A stretch of 64,000 nt of DNA from an uncultured Oscillospiraceae bacterium (GTDB taxonomy: Bacteria > Bacillota > Clostridia > Oscillospirales > Oscillospiraceae). Below are positions 50,779 through 59,686 of the stretch, piece after piece; positions within the stretch are counted from its first letter, which is position 1; each line of letters opens with the position of its first letter. Below the pieces are notes generated by a model, which was not told where the DNA came from, made no database searches, and saw only the letters and a program-made list of their open reading frames with translations. The translations under genes and the position numbers were made by a program. The stretch covers positions 20,216 to 84,215 of the forward strand of contig CAJUPS010000007.1 in assembly GCA_910588045.1 (NCBI GenBank). The letters run 5' to 3'.

Positions 50779-52662
50779 TTAGGCCAGCTCCAGCTCGTAA
50801 AGGGCAGCGATGCCGTAGCCGTCGGTGCAATCCAGGGGAGGAATGCCGTTGGACTCGTTGGGGAAGTTGGTCCAGACGGACTCGTTCACAGCATGGAACT
50901 TGTCGGGGCGGTACATCAGGGAGAAGCTGGGTACGTCGGTGAGGTAGATGCGGGTCAGCTCGGTGTAGGCGGCCTTGATCTCGGCCTCGTCGGTCATGGT
51001 GGGGATCTTCTTGATCAGGGCGTCGGCCTCGTCGTTGACGTACTGGCCGAAGTTACCGGACCAGTTGTTCTCCATGCCCACATAGTCCTTGCCCATCAGC
51101 GCGTTCACACGGGCCCAGGGGCTGGAGGGAGCGGCGGCCGGAGGAGACCACATGCAGATGGCGCCCTCGGTCTGGGTGGGACTGGTCAGCACGGTGGGAT
51201 AGTAGGTGTCGGCGGGCGGGAAGTAAGTGGTGATGTCGATGCCGATGTTCTGACCGGCGGCGGCTACGATCTCCATGGAGGCGTTCCAGTCAGTCCAGCC
51301 CTGGGGGCAGACGGCCTGGAGGGAGATCTTCTCGCCGTTCCACTCGCGCCAGCCGTCGCCGTCGCTGTCAACGATCCCGGCCTCGTCCAGCAGCTTCTTG
51401 GCGCCCTCAACGTCGTTACCGGCCCACTGGAGGTCCTTTACGGCGTCGTGGTCGTAGAGGGCCTGCTCACCGGCGGTGGGGTTCATGACGGAGCGGGGGA
51501 CCTCGGAGAAGGAGGGGGACTGGTTGGTCATGGCGTTGGCGATGATCTGGTCGTAGTCCACCGCGATGGCGATGGCCTTACGCAGGGCCGGGTTCTCGGC
51601 GATCACGGGCATGTTCATATTGAACCAGGCGGTGGGCATGGTGGCGCACACGCCGTAGGGAGCGTGATCGTAGAAGGTGGAGATGGGCAGGCCGTCCTTC
51701 TCCCACAGATCCTGGATGTTGGGGATGAACTGCTGGTTCACGTCGATCTCACCGGCCTTGAAGGCGACCTCGGAGGCGGCGTTGTCAGCGTAGATGGTGT
51801 GGGCTATGTACTTGGGAACGGGTAGCTTGCCCCACACGGAGGCATCCTGGCCCCAGTAGTTGTCGTTGCGGACGAAGACCACCTTCTGGTCGTCGGAGTA
51901 GTAGGGGCCGTAGGGGCCGGAGTAGGGGGCGTCCTCACCCTTGTCGTTCAGGAAGGCCTGCTTGTCGTTGTTGTTGCGGGCCAGGCAGGCGTCGATCCAC
52001 GCGGCCTGGGCGATGTACTGACCGGACAGGAAGTCCTCCAGCATGAAGGGGTTAAGGTTGTCCTTGTTGGCCTTGATGACCAGCTCGGTGTCGCTGGTGA
52101 CCGCGATCTCGCTGATGTAGGGGTGGAACGTGCTGGGATTCTCGATCTCCAGGCCGATGTCGAAGGTGCGCTTGACATCGTTGGCGGTGACAGCGGTGCC
52201 GTCGCTCCACTTGGCGGCGGGGTTGAGCTTCACGGTCAGCTCGGTCTTGTCGGCGTTCCAGCTGTAGTCGCCGTCAGCCAGCAGGGGGACCATCTCGCCG
52301 GTGAGGAAGTTATACATATAGAGCGTCTCGAACATGACGGTGCGGGAACCGGCGGCGCTGCTGGCGATGGCCATGGCGTTGTTCTGGTTAGCGCCAACGG
52401 GGTTCCAGCTGTTCACCTCGCCCCACTGCTGGCCGCCGAAGTACAGCGTCTCAGTACGGGGCAGGTCGCCGCCGGGGGTGGTGGGCTCGGGCTCGGGCGT
52501 GGGCTCAGGGTCGGGCGTGGGGGCGGGGTCCGGGGTAGCGGGGGTGTCGGTCTTGGGCGTGTCGGGGGTGCTGGGCGTCTGGTTGTTGTTTCCGCCGCAG
52601 CCCGCCAGCAGGCTCAGGGCCATTACCAGCGCAAGCAGCAGGGCTATGGTCTTTTTCTTCAT
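50779..52662 (-). CDS. Family-5 extracellular solute-binding lipoprotein
   Basis: 627 residues. Signal MKKKTIALLLALVMALSLLAGC with lipidated Cys22, a linker of repeated Pro/Thr/Asp/Glu (residues about 26-65), then an SBP_bac_5 domain (GAICMW- and YSLMYRP-type segments, LNPAAKWSDGTAVTANDV signature). The Opp/Dpp family includes cellodextrin-binding proteins in Thermotoga and Pyrococcus; the co-encoded GH1, GH3 and GH94 enzymes suggest cello- or beta-gluco-oligosaccharides. Start with AGGAGGAATTG upstream. Confidence 0.9.
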   Translation of the reverse strand: MKKKTIALLLALVMALSLLAGCGGNNNQTPSTPDTPKTDTPATPDPAPTPDPEPTPEPEPTTPGGDLPRTETLYFGGQQWGEVNSWNPVGANQNNAMAIASSAAGSRTVMFETLYMYNFLTGEMVPLLADGDYSWNADKTELTVKLNPAAKWSDGTAVTANDVKRTFDIGLEIENPSTFHPYISEIAVTSDTELVIKANKDNLNPFMLEDFLSGQYIAQAAWIDACLARNNNDKQAFLNDKGEDAPYSGPYGPYYSDDQKVVFVRNDNYWGQDASVWGKLPVPKYIAHTIYADNAASEVAFKAGEIDVNQQFIPNIQDLWEKDGLPISTFYDHAPYGVCATMPTAWFNMNMPVIAENPALRKAIAIAVDYDQIIANAMTNQSPSFSEVPRSVMNPTAGEQALYDHDAVKDLQWAGNDVEGAKKLLDEAGIVDSDGDGWREWNGEKISLQAVCPQGWTDWNASMEIVAAAGQNIGIDITTYFPPADTYYPTVLTSPTQTEGAICMWSPPAAAPSSPWARVNALMGKDYVGMENNWSGNFGQYVNDEADALIKKIPTMTDEAEIKAAYTELTRIYLTDVPSFSLMYRPDKFHAVNESVWTNFPNESNGIPPLDCTDGYGIAALYELELA

Positions 52663-52752
52663 GTGACAATTCCTCCTTATATTTTATGGCAATTGCCCCG
52701 CGCGCTCTGCTTTCCCGCGCGGGCGCTGAGTGCCATGGCTCACAGAGAGAAT

Positions 52753-52798
52753 CGTCCTTCCCCAGAGGGAAGGACGGAAAAAGAGTACTCTTTTTCCG
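52753..52798 (-). terminator. Pair of palindromes between lacI-type gene and transporter operon
   Basis: CGTCCTTCCC / GGGAAGGACG (52753-52776) and the palindrome CGGAAAAAGAG / CTCTTTTTCCG (52775-52798). They lie between the regulator stop (52814) and the binding-protein start (52662). The short gap has no clear promoter of its own, so partial readthrough past these hairpins may feed the transport operon. Confidence 0.5.
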
Positions 52799-52813
52799 TA
52801 TGGGTCTGTTCGG

Positions 52814-53833
52814 TTATTCCGGCGGCCCGACGCGCCGCACCGTCTCCCCCGGCAGCACCCTGCCGGGAATGATGATCTGCCGGGGGACGTAGTCCTTTCC
52901 CTGCTCCACCGCCCGGACCAGCTCGTCGGCGGCGCTGAAGCCGATGAGCCCCGCGTTCTGCTGCACGGTGGTCAGCCGGGGCAGGAGCATTTGACTGAAC
53001 TCGATGCCGTCGTACCCGGCGCAGGATATATCCTCCGGGATCCGGAGTCCCTGCCGGTAGATCTCATTTCGCCCGCCGATATAGGCCAGATCGTCGGGAT
53101 AGAGGATGCAGGTGGGCCGGTTCTCCAGCGCCAGCAGTCGCCGGGTGGCCTCCTCGGAGGCGGCGGGGCGGCAGTAGGAACCCTGCACCAGGTATTCCGC
53201 CGGGAGCTCCAGCCCCAGCTCCTGACAGATCTGCCGGAAGCTGTGGACTCTGACGCGGGTCACCGTGGTGTCGTCCCCATAAATGAAGGCGATGCGCCGG
53301 TGGCCGCAGCCGTATATGTACCGGACCAGGTCCGCCATGCCCCGCAGATTGTCGGACAGGACGGAACCGCAGCCCTCGAAAGAGTAGTCAACGGTTACAA
53401 GGGGAATGCCGCTGGCGGCCAGCCCCTGGATGTCGAAGCTCTCGTAGGCGTCGTTGGGGATGAACACGCCGTCGCAGCTGCGGTATCGGGCGTGTTCCAC
53501 GCAGCTGAGCTTCCGCTGGCCAAGGCGGTCGGAAATGAAGAAGATGTCATACCCCAGCTCCGCCGACCGGTCCCGGAAGGCATTGAGGATACCGGAGAAA
53601 AAGCTGTGGCTCAACCCTCCCGTGCCCGCGTCCTGATACAGGACCCCGAAGCAGTAGGACCGGCTGGTCCGCATGGACCGCGCGGCGGCATTGGGCAGGT
53701 AGCCCAGCTCGGAGGCGATGCGGCGGACCCGCTCGGCGGTTTCCCGGCTCACGTCCTCCGCGCCGTTGAGGGCCTTGCTGACCGTGGCGGTGGAGCAGCC
53801 GCATTTCTCCGCGATGGTCCGGATGTTCATCAT
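52814..53833 (-). CDS. LacI-family transcriptional regulator
   Basis: 339 residues. HTH at residues about 4-50 (IRTIAEKCGCSTATVSKALNGA with the hinge helix GYLPNAAARSMRTSRS), then a periplasmic-binding-like effector domain (about 60-335). It is probably the local sugar-responsive repressor. Two 13-bp candidate operators (53871-53883 and 54076-54088) flank the divergent intergenic region, one right after its own -10 box, suggesting autoregulation and control of the beta-mannosidase gene. Confidence 0.92.
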   Translation of the reverse strand: MMNIRTIAEKCGCSTATVSKALNGAEDVSRETAERVRRIASELGYLPNAAARSMRTSRSYCFGVLYQDAGTGGLSHSFFSGILNAFRDRSAELGYDIFFISDRLGQRKLSCVEHARYRSCDGVFIPNDAYESFDIQGLAASGIPLVTVDYSFEGCGSVLSDNLRGMADLVRYIYGCGHRRIAFIYGDDTTVTRVRVHSFRQICQELGLELPAEYLVQGSYCRPAASEEATRRLLALENRPTCILYPDDLAYIGGRNEIYRQGLRIPEDISCAGYDGIEFSQMLLPRLTTVQQNAGLIGFSAADELVRAVEQGKDYVPRQIIIPGRVLPGETVRRVGPPE

Positions 53834-53870
53834 TTCCTCCCGCTCTCCCGAGCCTCTTTGCCGTCGTTCC

Positions 53871-53883
53871 TAAATCGATTTCG
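53871..53883 (+). promoter_or_regulatory. Candidate LacI-type operator 1
   Basis: TAAATCGATTTCG, with the CG-centred palindrome AAATCGATTT typical of LacI-family sites. It sits just downstream of the regulator's -10 box and differs by one base from the site at 54076. Confidence 0.6.
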
Positions 53884-53890
53884 TAAGGCC

Positions 53891-53919
53891 ATTATAAACG
53901 CTCCCCGATAAGCTGTCAA
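53891..53919 (-). promoter_or_regulatory. Consensus promoter of the LacI-type gene
   Basis: On the minus strand: TTGACA (53919-53914), 17-bp spacer, TATAAT (53896-53891), both perfect. Confidence 0.85.
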
Positions 53920-54022
53920 TAAATCTACGGCCTTTTTTACATTCTGACCAAAATTTTTGTGCATTCCGACAATCGTCCAAACAATATCTCCAAACCGCCG
54001 GGACAATTTTCGGAATTTTATA

Positions 54023-54051
54023 TTGACTTTGCTGACTTCCTGCCGTATAGT
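54023..54051 (+). promoter_or_regulatory. Promoter of the beta-mannosidase gene
   Basis: TTGACT (54023-54028), 17-bp spacer, TATAGT (54046-54051), 68 bp before the start codon; the second operator lies between it and the gene. Confidence 0.75.
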
Positions 54052-54075
54052 GGAGGCAACAAAAACGCCGCTATC

Positions 54076-54088
54076 TAAAACGATTTCG
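54076..54088 (+). promoter_or_regulatory. Candidate LacI-type operator 2
   Basis: TAAAACGATTTCG, 12 of 13 bases identical to the site at 53871. It lies downstream of the beta-mannosidase -10 box, where a bound repressor would block transcription. Confidence 0.6.
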
Positions 54089-54119
54089 GCGGCGAATCTA
54101 CCGTTTGGGAGGAAAAACG

Positions 54120-56555
54120 ATGAAACAGCTGTCACTTTGCGGCCCGTGGACCCTGGACATTCCGGGCAGCGCCTTCCAGTCCGTCCCCGCCCAGGTGCCC
54201 GGCTCGGTCTACCACGACCTGCTCTCGGCGGAGCGGATCCCGGACCCCTTCTACCGGGACAATGAGACGCAGGCGCTGGCGCTGATGGAGCACGATTTTC
54301 GTTACAGCCGCACCTTCTCCGTGGACGCCGGACTGCTCTCCAGCGACGCGGTGCTGCTGCGCTGCGAGGGTTTGGACACCCTGGCAACGGTCTCCATCAA
54401 CGGCGCGGAGGCCGGGCGGTCCGACAACATGCACCGCACCTGGGAATTTGACGTGAAATCCCTGCTGCGCGAGGGGGAAAACGACATCGTGGTGCACTTC
54501 GCTTCCCCCACCCGGGCCATCCGGGAGCGCTTCGCGGACAACCCGGCGGACGGCTCCGCCGATGCCATGGAGGGCTTTCCCAGCCTGCGCAAGGCCCACT
54601 GCATGTTCGGTTGGGACTGGGGTCCCCGCCTGCCGGACGCGGGCATATGGCGGGACATCTCCCTCCTCGGCGTGGACCGGGCCCGGATCCGGGACGTGCT
54701 GGTGGAGCAGCTCCACGGGGACGGGCGGGTCACGCTGTGCATCCATACCCACATCACCCGCCTCACGGATGCCCCCACGGAGACCGCCGTCTCGGTCACT
54801 GCCCCCGACGGAACCGTCCTGACCGGCGTGGGCGAGCACTGCGAGATAGGAATTGCAGACCCGCAGCTCTGGTGGCCCGCGGGCTACGGGGAGCAGCCGC
54901 TGTACAGGGTGGAGGTCGTCCTCTCCTCCGGCGGCGAGCCGCTGGACGCCTGGAGCAGGCGCGTCGGCCTGCGGACCATGACCGTCACGCGGGAAAAGCG
55001 GGACTACGGCGAGACCTTCAGCCACTGCGTCAACGGCGTGGACGTGTTCGCCATGGGCATGGACTACATCCCCGAGGACAACCTCCTGCCCCGGGTCACC
55101 CCGGCGCGTACCCGCCGCCTGCTGGAGGACGCCCGGCTCGCCAACGTGAACACCATCCGCGTCTGGGGCGGCGGGTACTACCCGGACGACTGGTTCTACG
55201 ACGCCTGCGATGAGCTGGGACTGCTGGTGTGGCAGGACTTCATGTTCGCCTGTGCGGTGTACAACCTGACGGACGAGTTTGAGGAGACCATCACCGCCGA
55301 GTTCGTGGACAACATCCGGCGGCTCCGCAGCCACCCCTCCCTGGCCCTGTGGTGCGGCAACAACGAGATGGAGCAGTTCGTGGACGGGGGCCTCTGGGTC
55401 AGGGAAAAGCGGCAGAAGTCCGACTACATCAAGATGTACCACTACATCCTCCCCAAGGTGCTCAAGGCCGAGGACCCCCAGGCCTTCTACTGGCCCTCCA
55501 GCCCCTCCAGCGGCGGGGACTTCGACGCCCCCGGCGACCCCTCCCGGGGCGACGTCCACGACTGGGACGTGTGGCACGGGCTCAAGCCCTTCACCGACTA
55601 CCGCAACTACCTGTTCAGCTACGTCTCTGAGTTCGGCTTCCAGTCCTTCCCCTGCATGGAGACCATCGAGACCTTCACCCTGCCGGAGGACCGGAACATC
55701 TTCTCCTACGTCATGGAGAAGCACCAGCGCAACGCCACCGCCAACGGACGGATCGTCACCTACCTCTCCCAGACCTACCTCTACCCCTCCGACCTGGATA
55801 AACTGGTCTATGCCTCCCAGCTCCTCCAGGCCCAGGCCATGCAGTACGGCGTGGAGCACTGGCGGCGGAACCGGGGACGGTGCATGGGCGCGGTCATCTG
55901 GCAGCTCAACGACTGCTGGCCCGTGGCTAGCTGGTCGGGCATCGACTACTTCGGCCGGTGGAAGGCCCTGCAATACTACGCCAAGCGGTTCTTCGCCCCG
56001 GTGCTGGTGTCCTGCCACGAGGAGGGGCTGGTGAACCAGGAGGGCATCAGCGTCAACACCGAGCACATCGACCCCAAAAAGACCGCGCGTCTGAACGTCA
56101 GCAACGAGACCCGCGCCCCCTTTGCCGGGGAGGTGCACTGGGCGCTGCGCCGCCCCGACGCCTCCGTCATCGAGGAGGGCCGCTTCGCCGCAGAGGTCCC
56201 CGCCCTCACCGCCGTATGGCTTCCGGAACAGGACTTTACCCGGTACGACCCCTATGACTGCTACTACTCCTACCGGCTCACCGGCCAGGACGGGGGCGCC
56301 GTGGGCGAGGGCAGCGTACTGTTCTGTGCACCCAAGCACTTCCGGTTTGTTGACCCCGGCCTTACCGCCCGGATCGAGGGCGATGAAATCGTGGTCACAG
56401 CCAATGCCTATGCCCGGAGTGTGGAACTCCGGTGCGGGGCCGACGTGGTGTTGGAGGACAACTTTTTCGACATGAACGGCGGCGAGCGCCGCGTAAAAAT
56501 CCTCCGGGGCGAGGCGAAGGAGGTCTCCGCCCGCAGCGTATACGACATCCGGTAA
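54120..56555 (+). CDS. GH2 beta-mannosidase
   Basis: 811 residues. N-terminal sugar-binding and immunoglobulin-like domains, then the catalytic barrel. The acid/base Glu near 415 is in LWCGNNEME and the nucleophile Glu near 503 in YVSEFGFQSFP; MFGWDWGPRLPDAG and IRVWGGGYYPDDWFYDACDELGLLVWQD are typical beta-mannosidase signatures. It releases mannose from manno-oligosaccharides or the mannose-GlcNAc unit of N-glycans. No signal peptide. ATG 54120 has GGGAGG upstream. Divergent from the LacI gene. Confidence 0.92.
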   Translation: MKQLSLCGPWTLDIPGSAFQSVPAQVPGSVYHDLLSAERIPDPFYRDNETQALALMEHDFRYSRTFSVDAGLLSSDAVLLRCEGLDTLATVSINGAEAGRSDNMHRTWEFDVKSLLREGENDIVVHFASPTRAIRERFADNPADGSADAMEGFPSLRKAHCMFGWDWGPRLPDAGIWRDISLLGVDRARIRDVLVEQLHGDGRVTLCIHTHITRLTDAPTETAVSVTAPDGTVLTGVGEHCEIGIADPQLWWPAGYGEQPLYRVEVVLSSGGEPLDAWSRRVGLRTMTVTREKRDYGETFSHCVNGVDVFAMGMDYIPEDNLLPRVTPARTRRLLEDARLANVNTIRVWGGGYYPDDWFYDACDELGLLVWQDFMFACAVYNLTDEFEETITAEFVDNIRRLRSHPSLALWCGNNEMEQFVDGGLWVREKRQKSDYIKMYHYILPKVLKAEDPQAFYWPSSPSSGGDFDAPGDPSRGDVHDWDVWHGLKPFTDYRNYLFSYVSEFGFQSFPCMETIETFTLPEDRNIFSYVMEKHQRNATANGRIVTYLSQTYLYPSDLDKLVYASQLLQAQAMQYGVEHWRRNRGRCMGAVIWQLNDCWPVASWSGIDYFGRWKALQYYAKRFFAPVLVSCHEEGLVNQEGISVNTEHIDPKKTARLNVSNETRAPFAGEVHWALRRPDASVIEEGRFAAEVPALTAVWLPEQDFTRYDPYDCYYSYRLTGQDGGAVGEGSVLFCAPKHFRFVDPGLTARIEGDEIVVTANAYARSVELRCGADVVLEDNFFDMNGGERRVKILRGEAKEVSARSVYDIR

Positions 56556-56569
56556 TCTTCACGTACAGA

Positions 56570-56594
56570 GGCCCCCGGCGGTGAGCCGGGAGCC
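56570..56594. terminator. Weak hairpin between convergent GH2 and metY genes
   Basis: GGCCCCCGGC / GCCGGGAGCC with one mismatch pair and a 5-nt loop. No strong T-run; only modest support. Confidence 0.4.
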
Positions 56595-56655
56595 TGCTTG
56601 TCGTCAACACGCTTGAGAACCGGTAAAAGGGGCGGGGAACCATGGGATTCTTCGA

Positions 56656-57942
56656 TTATGACAGCGCCGCGAACCCTCTCTCCAGGTCGGCGATGATGTC
56701 ATCAATGTGCTCCACGCCGATGGAGAGGCGGATGGTGTTGGGCTTGATGCCCTGGTCCGCCAGCTCCTCGGGGCTCAGCTGGGAGTGGGTGGTGGTGGCC
56801 GGATGGATGACCAGGCTCTTCACATCCGCCACGTTGGCCAGCAGCGAGAAGATCTCCAGGTGGTCGATGAACCGGTGGGCCTCCTCCTGACCGCCCTTGA
56901 TCTCAAAGGTGAAGATAGACGCGCCGCCGTTGGGAAAATACTTCTCATAGAGCGCGTGGTCCGGGTGGTCGGGCAGAGAGGGATGGTTGACTTTCTCCAC
57001 CAGCGGGTGGCGGGAGAGGTATTCCACCACCTTCTTCGTATTCTCTGCGTGGCGCTCCAGGCGCAGAGAGAGGGTTTCCGCGCCCTGGAGCAGCAGGAAG
57101 GCGTTAAAGGGGGAGATCGTCGCGCCCATATCCCGCAGCAGGATGGCGCGGATGTAGGTGACGAATGCGGCGGGGCCCGCCGCGTCCACAAAGCTGACGC
57201 CGTGGTAGCTGGGGTTGGGCTCGGCGATGGGGGCGTATTTGCCGCTCTTCCTCCAGTCAAACTTTCCGGAGTCCACGATGATGCCGCCCAGGGTGGTGCC
57301 GTGGCCGCCGATGAACTTGGTGGCGGAGTGGACCACGATGTCCGCGCCGTGCTCGATGGGGCGGATGAGGTAGGGGGTGCCGAAGGTGTTGTCGATCACC
57401 AGGGGCAGGCCGTGGCGGTGGGCGATGGCCGCGATGGCGTCGATGTCGGGGATGTCGCTGTTGGGGTTGCCCAGGGTCTCCAGGTAGATGGCCTTGGTGT
57501 TGTCCCGGATGGCACTTTCCAGCTGCGGGAGGTCGTGGGCGTCCACGAAGGTGGTCCGGACGCCGAACTGGGCCAAGGTGTGGGCAAGCAGGTTGTAGGT
57601 GCCGCCGTAGATGGTCTTCTGGGCCACGATATGGTCCCCGGCCTGGGCCAGCGCCTGGATGGTGTAGGTAATAGCCGCCGCGCCGGAGGCCGTGGCCAGC
57701 GCCGCCACGCCGCCCTCCAGGGCGGCGATCCGCTTCTCCAGCACGTCCTGGGTGGAGTTGGTCAGCCGCCCGTAGATGTTCCCGGCGTCCGCCAGCCCAA
57801 ACCGGGCCGCAGCGTGGGCGGAGTCCCGGAACACGTAGGAGGTGGTCTGATAGATGGGCACCGCCCGGGCATCGGTGGCGGGATCGGGCCTCTCCTGGCC
57901 CACGTGGAGCTGTAGGGTCTCGAATTTATATTGACCGTTCAT
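56656..57942 (-). CDS. metY: O-acetylhomoserine aminocarboxypropyltransferase (sulfhydrylase)
   Basis: 428 residues, Cys/Met-metabolism PLP family. FETLQLHVGQERPDPAT at the start, ETLGNPNSDIPDI, and PLP Lys in HSATKFIGGHGTTLGG. Length and N-terminus fit O-acetylhomoserine sulfhydrylase (homocysteine from O-acetylhomoserine and sulfide); cystathionine or methionine gamma-lyase is less likely. A strong promoter and a 17-bp dyad lie upstream, suggesting sulfur- or methionine-responsive control. Confidence 0.9.
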   Translation of the reverse strand: MNGQYKFETLQLHVGQERPDPATDARAVPIYQTTSYVFRDSAHAAARFGLADAGNIYGRLTNSTQDVLEKRIAALEGGVAALATASGAAAITYTIQALAQAGDHIVAQKTIYGGTYNLLAHTLAQFGVRTTFVDAHDLPQLESAIRDNTKAIYLETLGNPNSDIPDIDAIAAIAHRHGLPLVIDNTFGTPYLIRPIEHGADIVVHSATKFIGGHGTTLGGIIVDSGKFDWRKSGKYAPIAEPNPSYHGVSFVDAAGPAAFVTYIRAILLRDMGATISPFNAFLLLQGAETLSLRLERHAENTKKVVEYLSRHPLVEKVNHPSLPDHPDHALYEKYFPNGGASIFTFEIKGGQEEAHRFIDHLEIFSLLANVADVKSLVIHPATTTHSQLSPEELADQGIKPNTIRLSIGVEHIDDIIADLERGFAALS

Positions 57943-57965
57943 AGTCGCTGCCTCTTTTCAGTATA

Positions 57966-57982
57966 TTAACCTACTATGTTAA
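57966..57982. promoter_or_regulatory. Dyad upstream of metY, possible sulfur-responsive operator
   Basis: TTAACCTACTATGTTAA (arms TTAAC / GTTAA) lies between the metY promoter and start codon. The pattern is reminiscent of Rrf2-type sulfur regulators, but the regulator is not identified. Confidence 0.4.
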
Positions 57983-57994
57983 AAGGTTTAGTGT

Positions 57995-58023
57995 ATGATA
58001 GCACGCCTCCGGTCACTTGTCAA
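57995..58023 (-). promoter_or_regulatory. Promoter of metY
   Basis: On the minus strand: TTGACA (58023-58018), 17-bp spacer, TATCAT (58000-57995). Confidence 0.8.
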
Positions 58024-58090
58024 TCGGTTTTCAAAAATTTGGGGGAATCCGCCAAATTTTGGTGGAGAACGCACCGATTTTCCGGCAGGT

Positions 58091-58120
58091 TGTGCCCGGC
58101 GGCATACGCAGCCGGGCACA
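58091..58120 (-). terminator. Hairpin after the aldehyde dehydrogenase gene
   Basis: A 10-bp stem TGTGCCCGGC / GCCGGGCACA, seven bases past the stop codon on the minus strand; no T-run. Confidence 0.5.
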
Positions 58121-58126
58121 CGCGCT

Positions 58127-59500
58127 CTACCGCAGAAACCGGTGGAGCAGCTTGTCGTGGATGTCCCGATAGGGCTGGTAGCGCATGGGCAGGTCCAGCC
58201 AGGTCTTCTTGTCCACGATGCTCTTCTCATGGGAGAAGGCCGCGAAGCCCTTCTGGCCGTGGTACGCCCCCATGCCGCTCTCGCCGAAGCCGCCGAAGCC
58301 CATCTCACTGGTGGCCAGGTGGATGATCACGTCGTTGACGCAGCCCCCGCCGAAACCGCAGCGGGTAGTGACGTACTGCGCCGCGCGCTTGCTGCCGGTG
58401 AAGATATACAGCGCCAGGGGATGGGGCCGCTCCTCAATGCGGGCGGCCGCCTCCTCCAGGCTGTCGAAGGTCAGGATGGGCAGGATGGGACCGAAGATCT
58501 CCTCCCCCATGACCGGGTCGGCAAAGCGCACGCCGTCCATGATCGTGGGCTCGATCTGCAAGGTCTCCCGGCAAGCGCCGCCGCCGAGGATGACCTTGGC
58601 GGGGTCCATCAGCTTCAGGAGTCGGTCGAAGTGCTTTTCATTGACGATCCTGCCCATGTTCTCCAGGGGGTGAGCGCCGTACTGCGCCGCGACCTGCTCC
58701 TTCAGCTTCTCCGCCAGCTCGTCCTTGACCCGCCTGTCGCAGTAGAGGTAGTCCGGGGCCACGCAGGTCTGGCCGCAGTTGAGGTACTTGCCGAAGACGA
58801 TCCGCCTCGCCGCCAGGGAAAGGTTGGCGGTCCTATCCACGATACAGGGGCTTTTCCCGCCCAGCTCCAAGGTGACGGGGGTCAGGTGCTCCGCGGCCCG
58901 GCGCATCACCTCCCGGCCCACAGCCTGGCTTCCGGTGAAAAAGATATAGTTGAAGTGCTGCTCCAGCAGGGCGGTGTTCTCCGTCCGTCCACCGGTCACC
59001 ACCGCCACATACTCCTCCTGGAAGCACACGCGGAGCATCCGGGCGATCAGCTCCCCGGTGCGGGGCGCGTAGGCGCTGGGCTTGACCACCACGGTGTTCC
59101 CTGCGGCGATGGCGTCCACCAGGGGCTCCAGGGACAGCATGAACGGGTAATTCCAGGGGCTCATGACCAGCACCACCCCATAGGGCGACGGTTTGACGTA
59201 GCTGCGGGCATGGAACTGGGCCAGGGGCGTCCGGACGGACCGGTCCCGGGCGAAGCGCCGGAGGTGGGTGCGCATATAGCGCAGCTCGCTGAGCACCATT
59301 CCCGTCTCGCACATATAGCTCTCGAAGGCGCTCTTGCCCAGATCCTGCCGGATGGCCTCGCCGATGGCCGTCTCATTGGCCCGGATGCACGCCGCCAGCC
59401 GGTCCAGCGCCCGGAGACGGAAGTCCACGTCCAGGGTCGCCCCGGTGCGGAAGTACGTGCGCTGCCGGTCCACGGTGGCTCTGATTTCCTCTGCTGTCAT
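58127..59500 (-). CDS. NAD(P)-dependent aldehyde dehydrogenase
   Basis: 457 residues, the short class-3-like (coniferyl/fatty aldehyde) form. VMSPWNYPFMLSLEPL cofactor loop, general-base Glu in VTLELGGKSP and catalytic Cys in NCGQTCVAPDY near residue 243. It oxidises aldehydes to acids. The open frame runs upstream to 59665, but the protein starts at MTAEEIRATVD (59500) because the promoter lies at 59555-59583. GGAGGCAGAG precedes it. Confidence 0.9.
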   Translation of the reverse strand: MTAEEIRATVDRQRTYFRTGATLDVDFRLRALDRLAACIRANETAIGEAIRQDLGKSAFESYMCETGMVLSELRYMRTHLRRFARDRSVRTPLAQFHARSYVKPSPYGVVLVMSPWNYPFMLSLEPLVDAIAAGNTVVVKPSAYAPRTGELIARMLRVCFQEEYVAVVTGGRTENTALLEQHFNYIFFTGSQAVGREVMRRAAEHLTPVTLELGGKSPCIVDRTANLSLAARRIVFGKYLNCGQTCVAPDYLYCDRRVKDELAEKLKEQVAAQYGAHPLENMGRIVNEKHFDRLLKLMDPAKVILGGGACRETLQIEPTIMDGVRFADPVMGEEIFGPILPILTFDSLEEAAARIEERPHPLALYIFTGSKRAAQYVTTRCGFGGGCVNDVIIHLATSEMGFGGFGESGMGAYHGQKGFAAFSHEKSIVDKKTWLDLPMRYQPYRDIHDKLLHRFLR

Positions 59501-59554
59501 CTCTGCCTCCTCCGGCGGCGGAACGGACCGCCGCCTTGTTGTTCTGATGCTCTT

Positions 59555-59583
59555 AGTATAGAACAAAGCAGCAGATTGCGCAA
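59555..59583 (-). promoter_or_regulatory. Promoter of the aldehyde dehydrogenase gene
   Basis: On the minus strand: TTGCGC (59583-59578), 17-bp spacer, TATACT (59560-59555). Confidence 0.6.
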
Positions 59584-59623
59584 TAGTCACCAGCAGGTAA
59601 CCAAGTGATAAAAAAGTGCGTAC

Positions 59624-59652
59624 TTGCGCTTCTGAAGAAAATTCGCTAGGAT
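59624..59652 (+). promoter_or_regulatory. Promoter of the macrodomain-SirTM pair
   Basis: TTGCGC (59624-59629), 17-bp spacer, TAGGAT (59647-59652), 34 bp before the GTG start. Confidence 0.5.
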
Positions 59653-59686
59653 AGTCCCAGACCACTGGAAAGGGGGCCGGGTCACC

